Shown here: in pieces, positions 5,655 to 5,658 of the stretch | How the letters are laid out: every line of letters starts with the position of its first letter | Numbering within the stretch: the stretch's first letter is position 1 | Assembly (NCBI GenBank): GCA_017938785.1 | Contig: JAGBAU010000167.1 | Span: 1-5,658 of the forward strand | DNA: 5,658 bases | From: Clostridia bacterium | GTDB lineage: Bacteria > Bacillota_A > Clostridia > Christensenellales > Aristaeellaceae | Reading direction: 5' to 3' | Notes under the pieces: model-generated | What the model saw: only the letters and a program-made list of their open reading frames with translations | Database searches by the model: none | Told to the model about the DNA's origin: nothing | Made by a program: the position numbers and the translations under genes

Positions 5655-5658
5655 GAAC

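Noticed and set aside
1..5658. Defence system, CRISPR, prophage, insertion sequence, riboswitch or toxin-antitoxin content
   Set aside because: No direct repeat array, transposase, integrase, nuclease or conserved riboswitch-like leader was seen. Every stretch over 300 bases is covered by a recognised housekeeping-type or transporter gene.

Overview
The window reads as a stretch of a high-GC Clostridia-type (Firmicutes) chromosome, probably a gut Oscillospirales- or Christensenellales-like lineage. That placement is an inference from protein style (a clostridial-type MATE transporter, Cof-type HAD phosphatases, YigZ, RluA-like and TrmL proteins), consensus TATAAT -10 boxes, AGGAGG-type ribosome binding sites and tightly packed same-strand genes. 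No rRNA, tRNA, IS element, phage gene or CRISPR array was seen. All real genes lie on the + strand.

Layout: (1) 3-233, the C-terminal end of a GyrI-like small-molecule-binding protein whose 5' part lies outside the window; it is clearly poorer in GC (about 45% by hand count) than the rest. (2) 234-516, a noncoding gap with a weak hairpin (317-345), a perfect 15-bp stem (368-400) and a TATAAT box (481-486). (3) 517-1848, a complete MATE-family multidrug/sodium-type efflux transporter. (4) 1849-1932, a short gap in which a 13-bp perfect hairpin and a good sigma-A-type promoter are interleaved, with the -35 hexamer in the hairpin loop. (5) 1933-5641, a compact five-gene operon: yigZ (IMPACT family), an RluA-family pseudouridine synthase, two different Cof-type HAD phosphatases in tandem, and trmL (tRNA wobble 2'-O-methyltransferase). 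Three of its four junctions are ATGA stop/start overlaps and the fourth is a 10-nt gap. (6) 5642-5658, a few bases ending in a perfect TTGACA, perhaps the -35 of the next gene.

The operon combines two RNA-modifying enzymes, a ribosome/translation-associated YigZ protein and two small-molecule phosphatases. The packing implies coordinated expression, but nothing in the sequence proves a shared pathway. I found no clearly new biological system. The most distinctive sequence-level feature is the hairpin/promoter overlap at 1860-1902.
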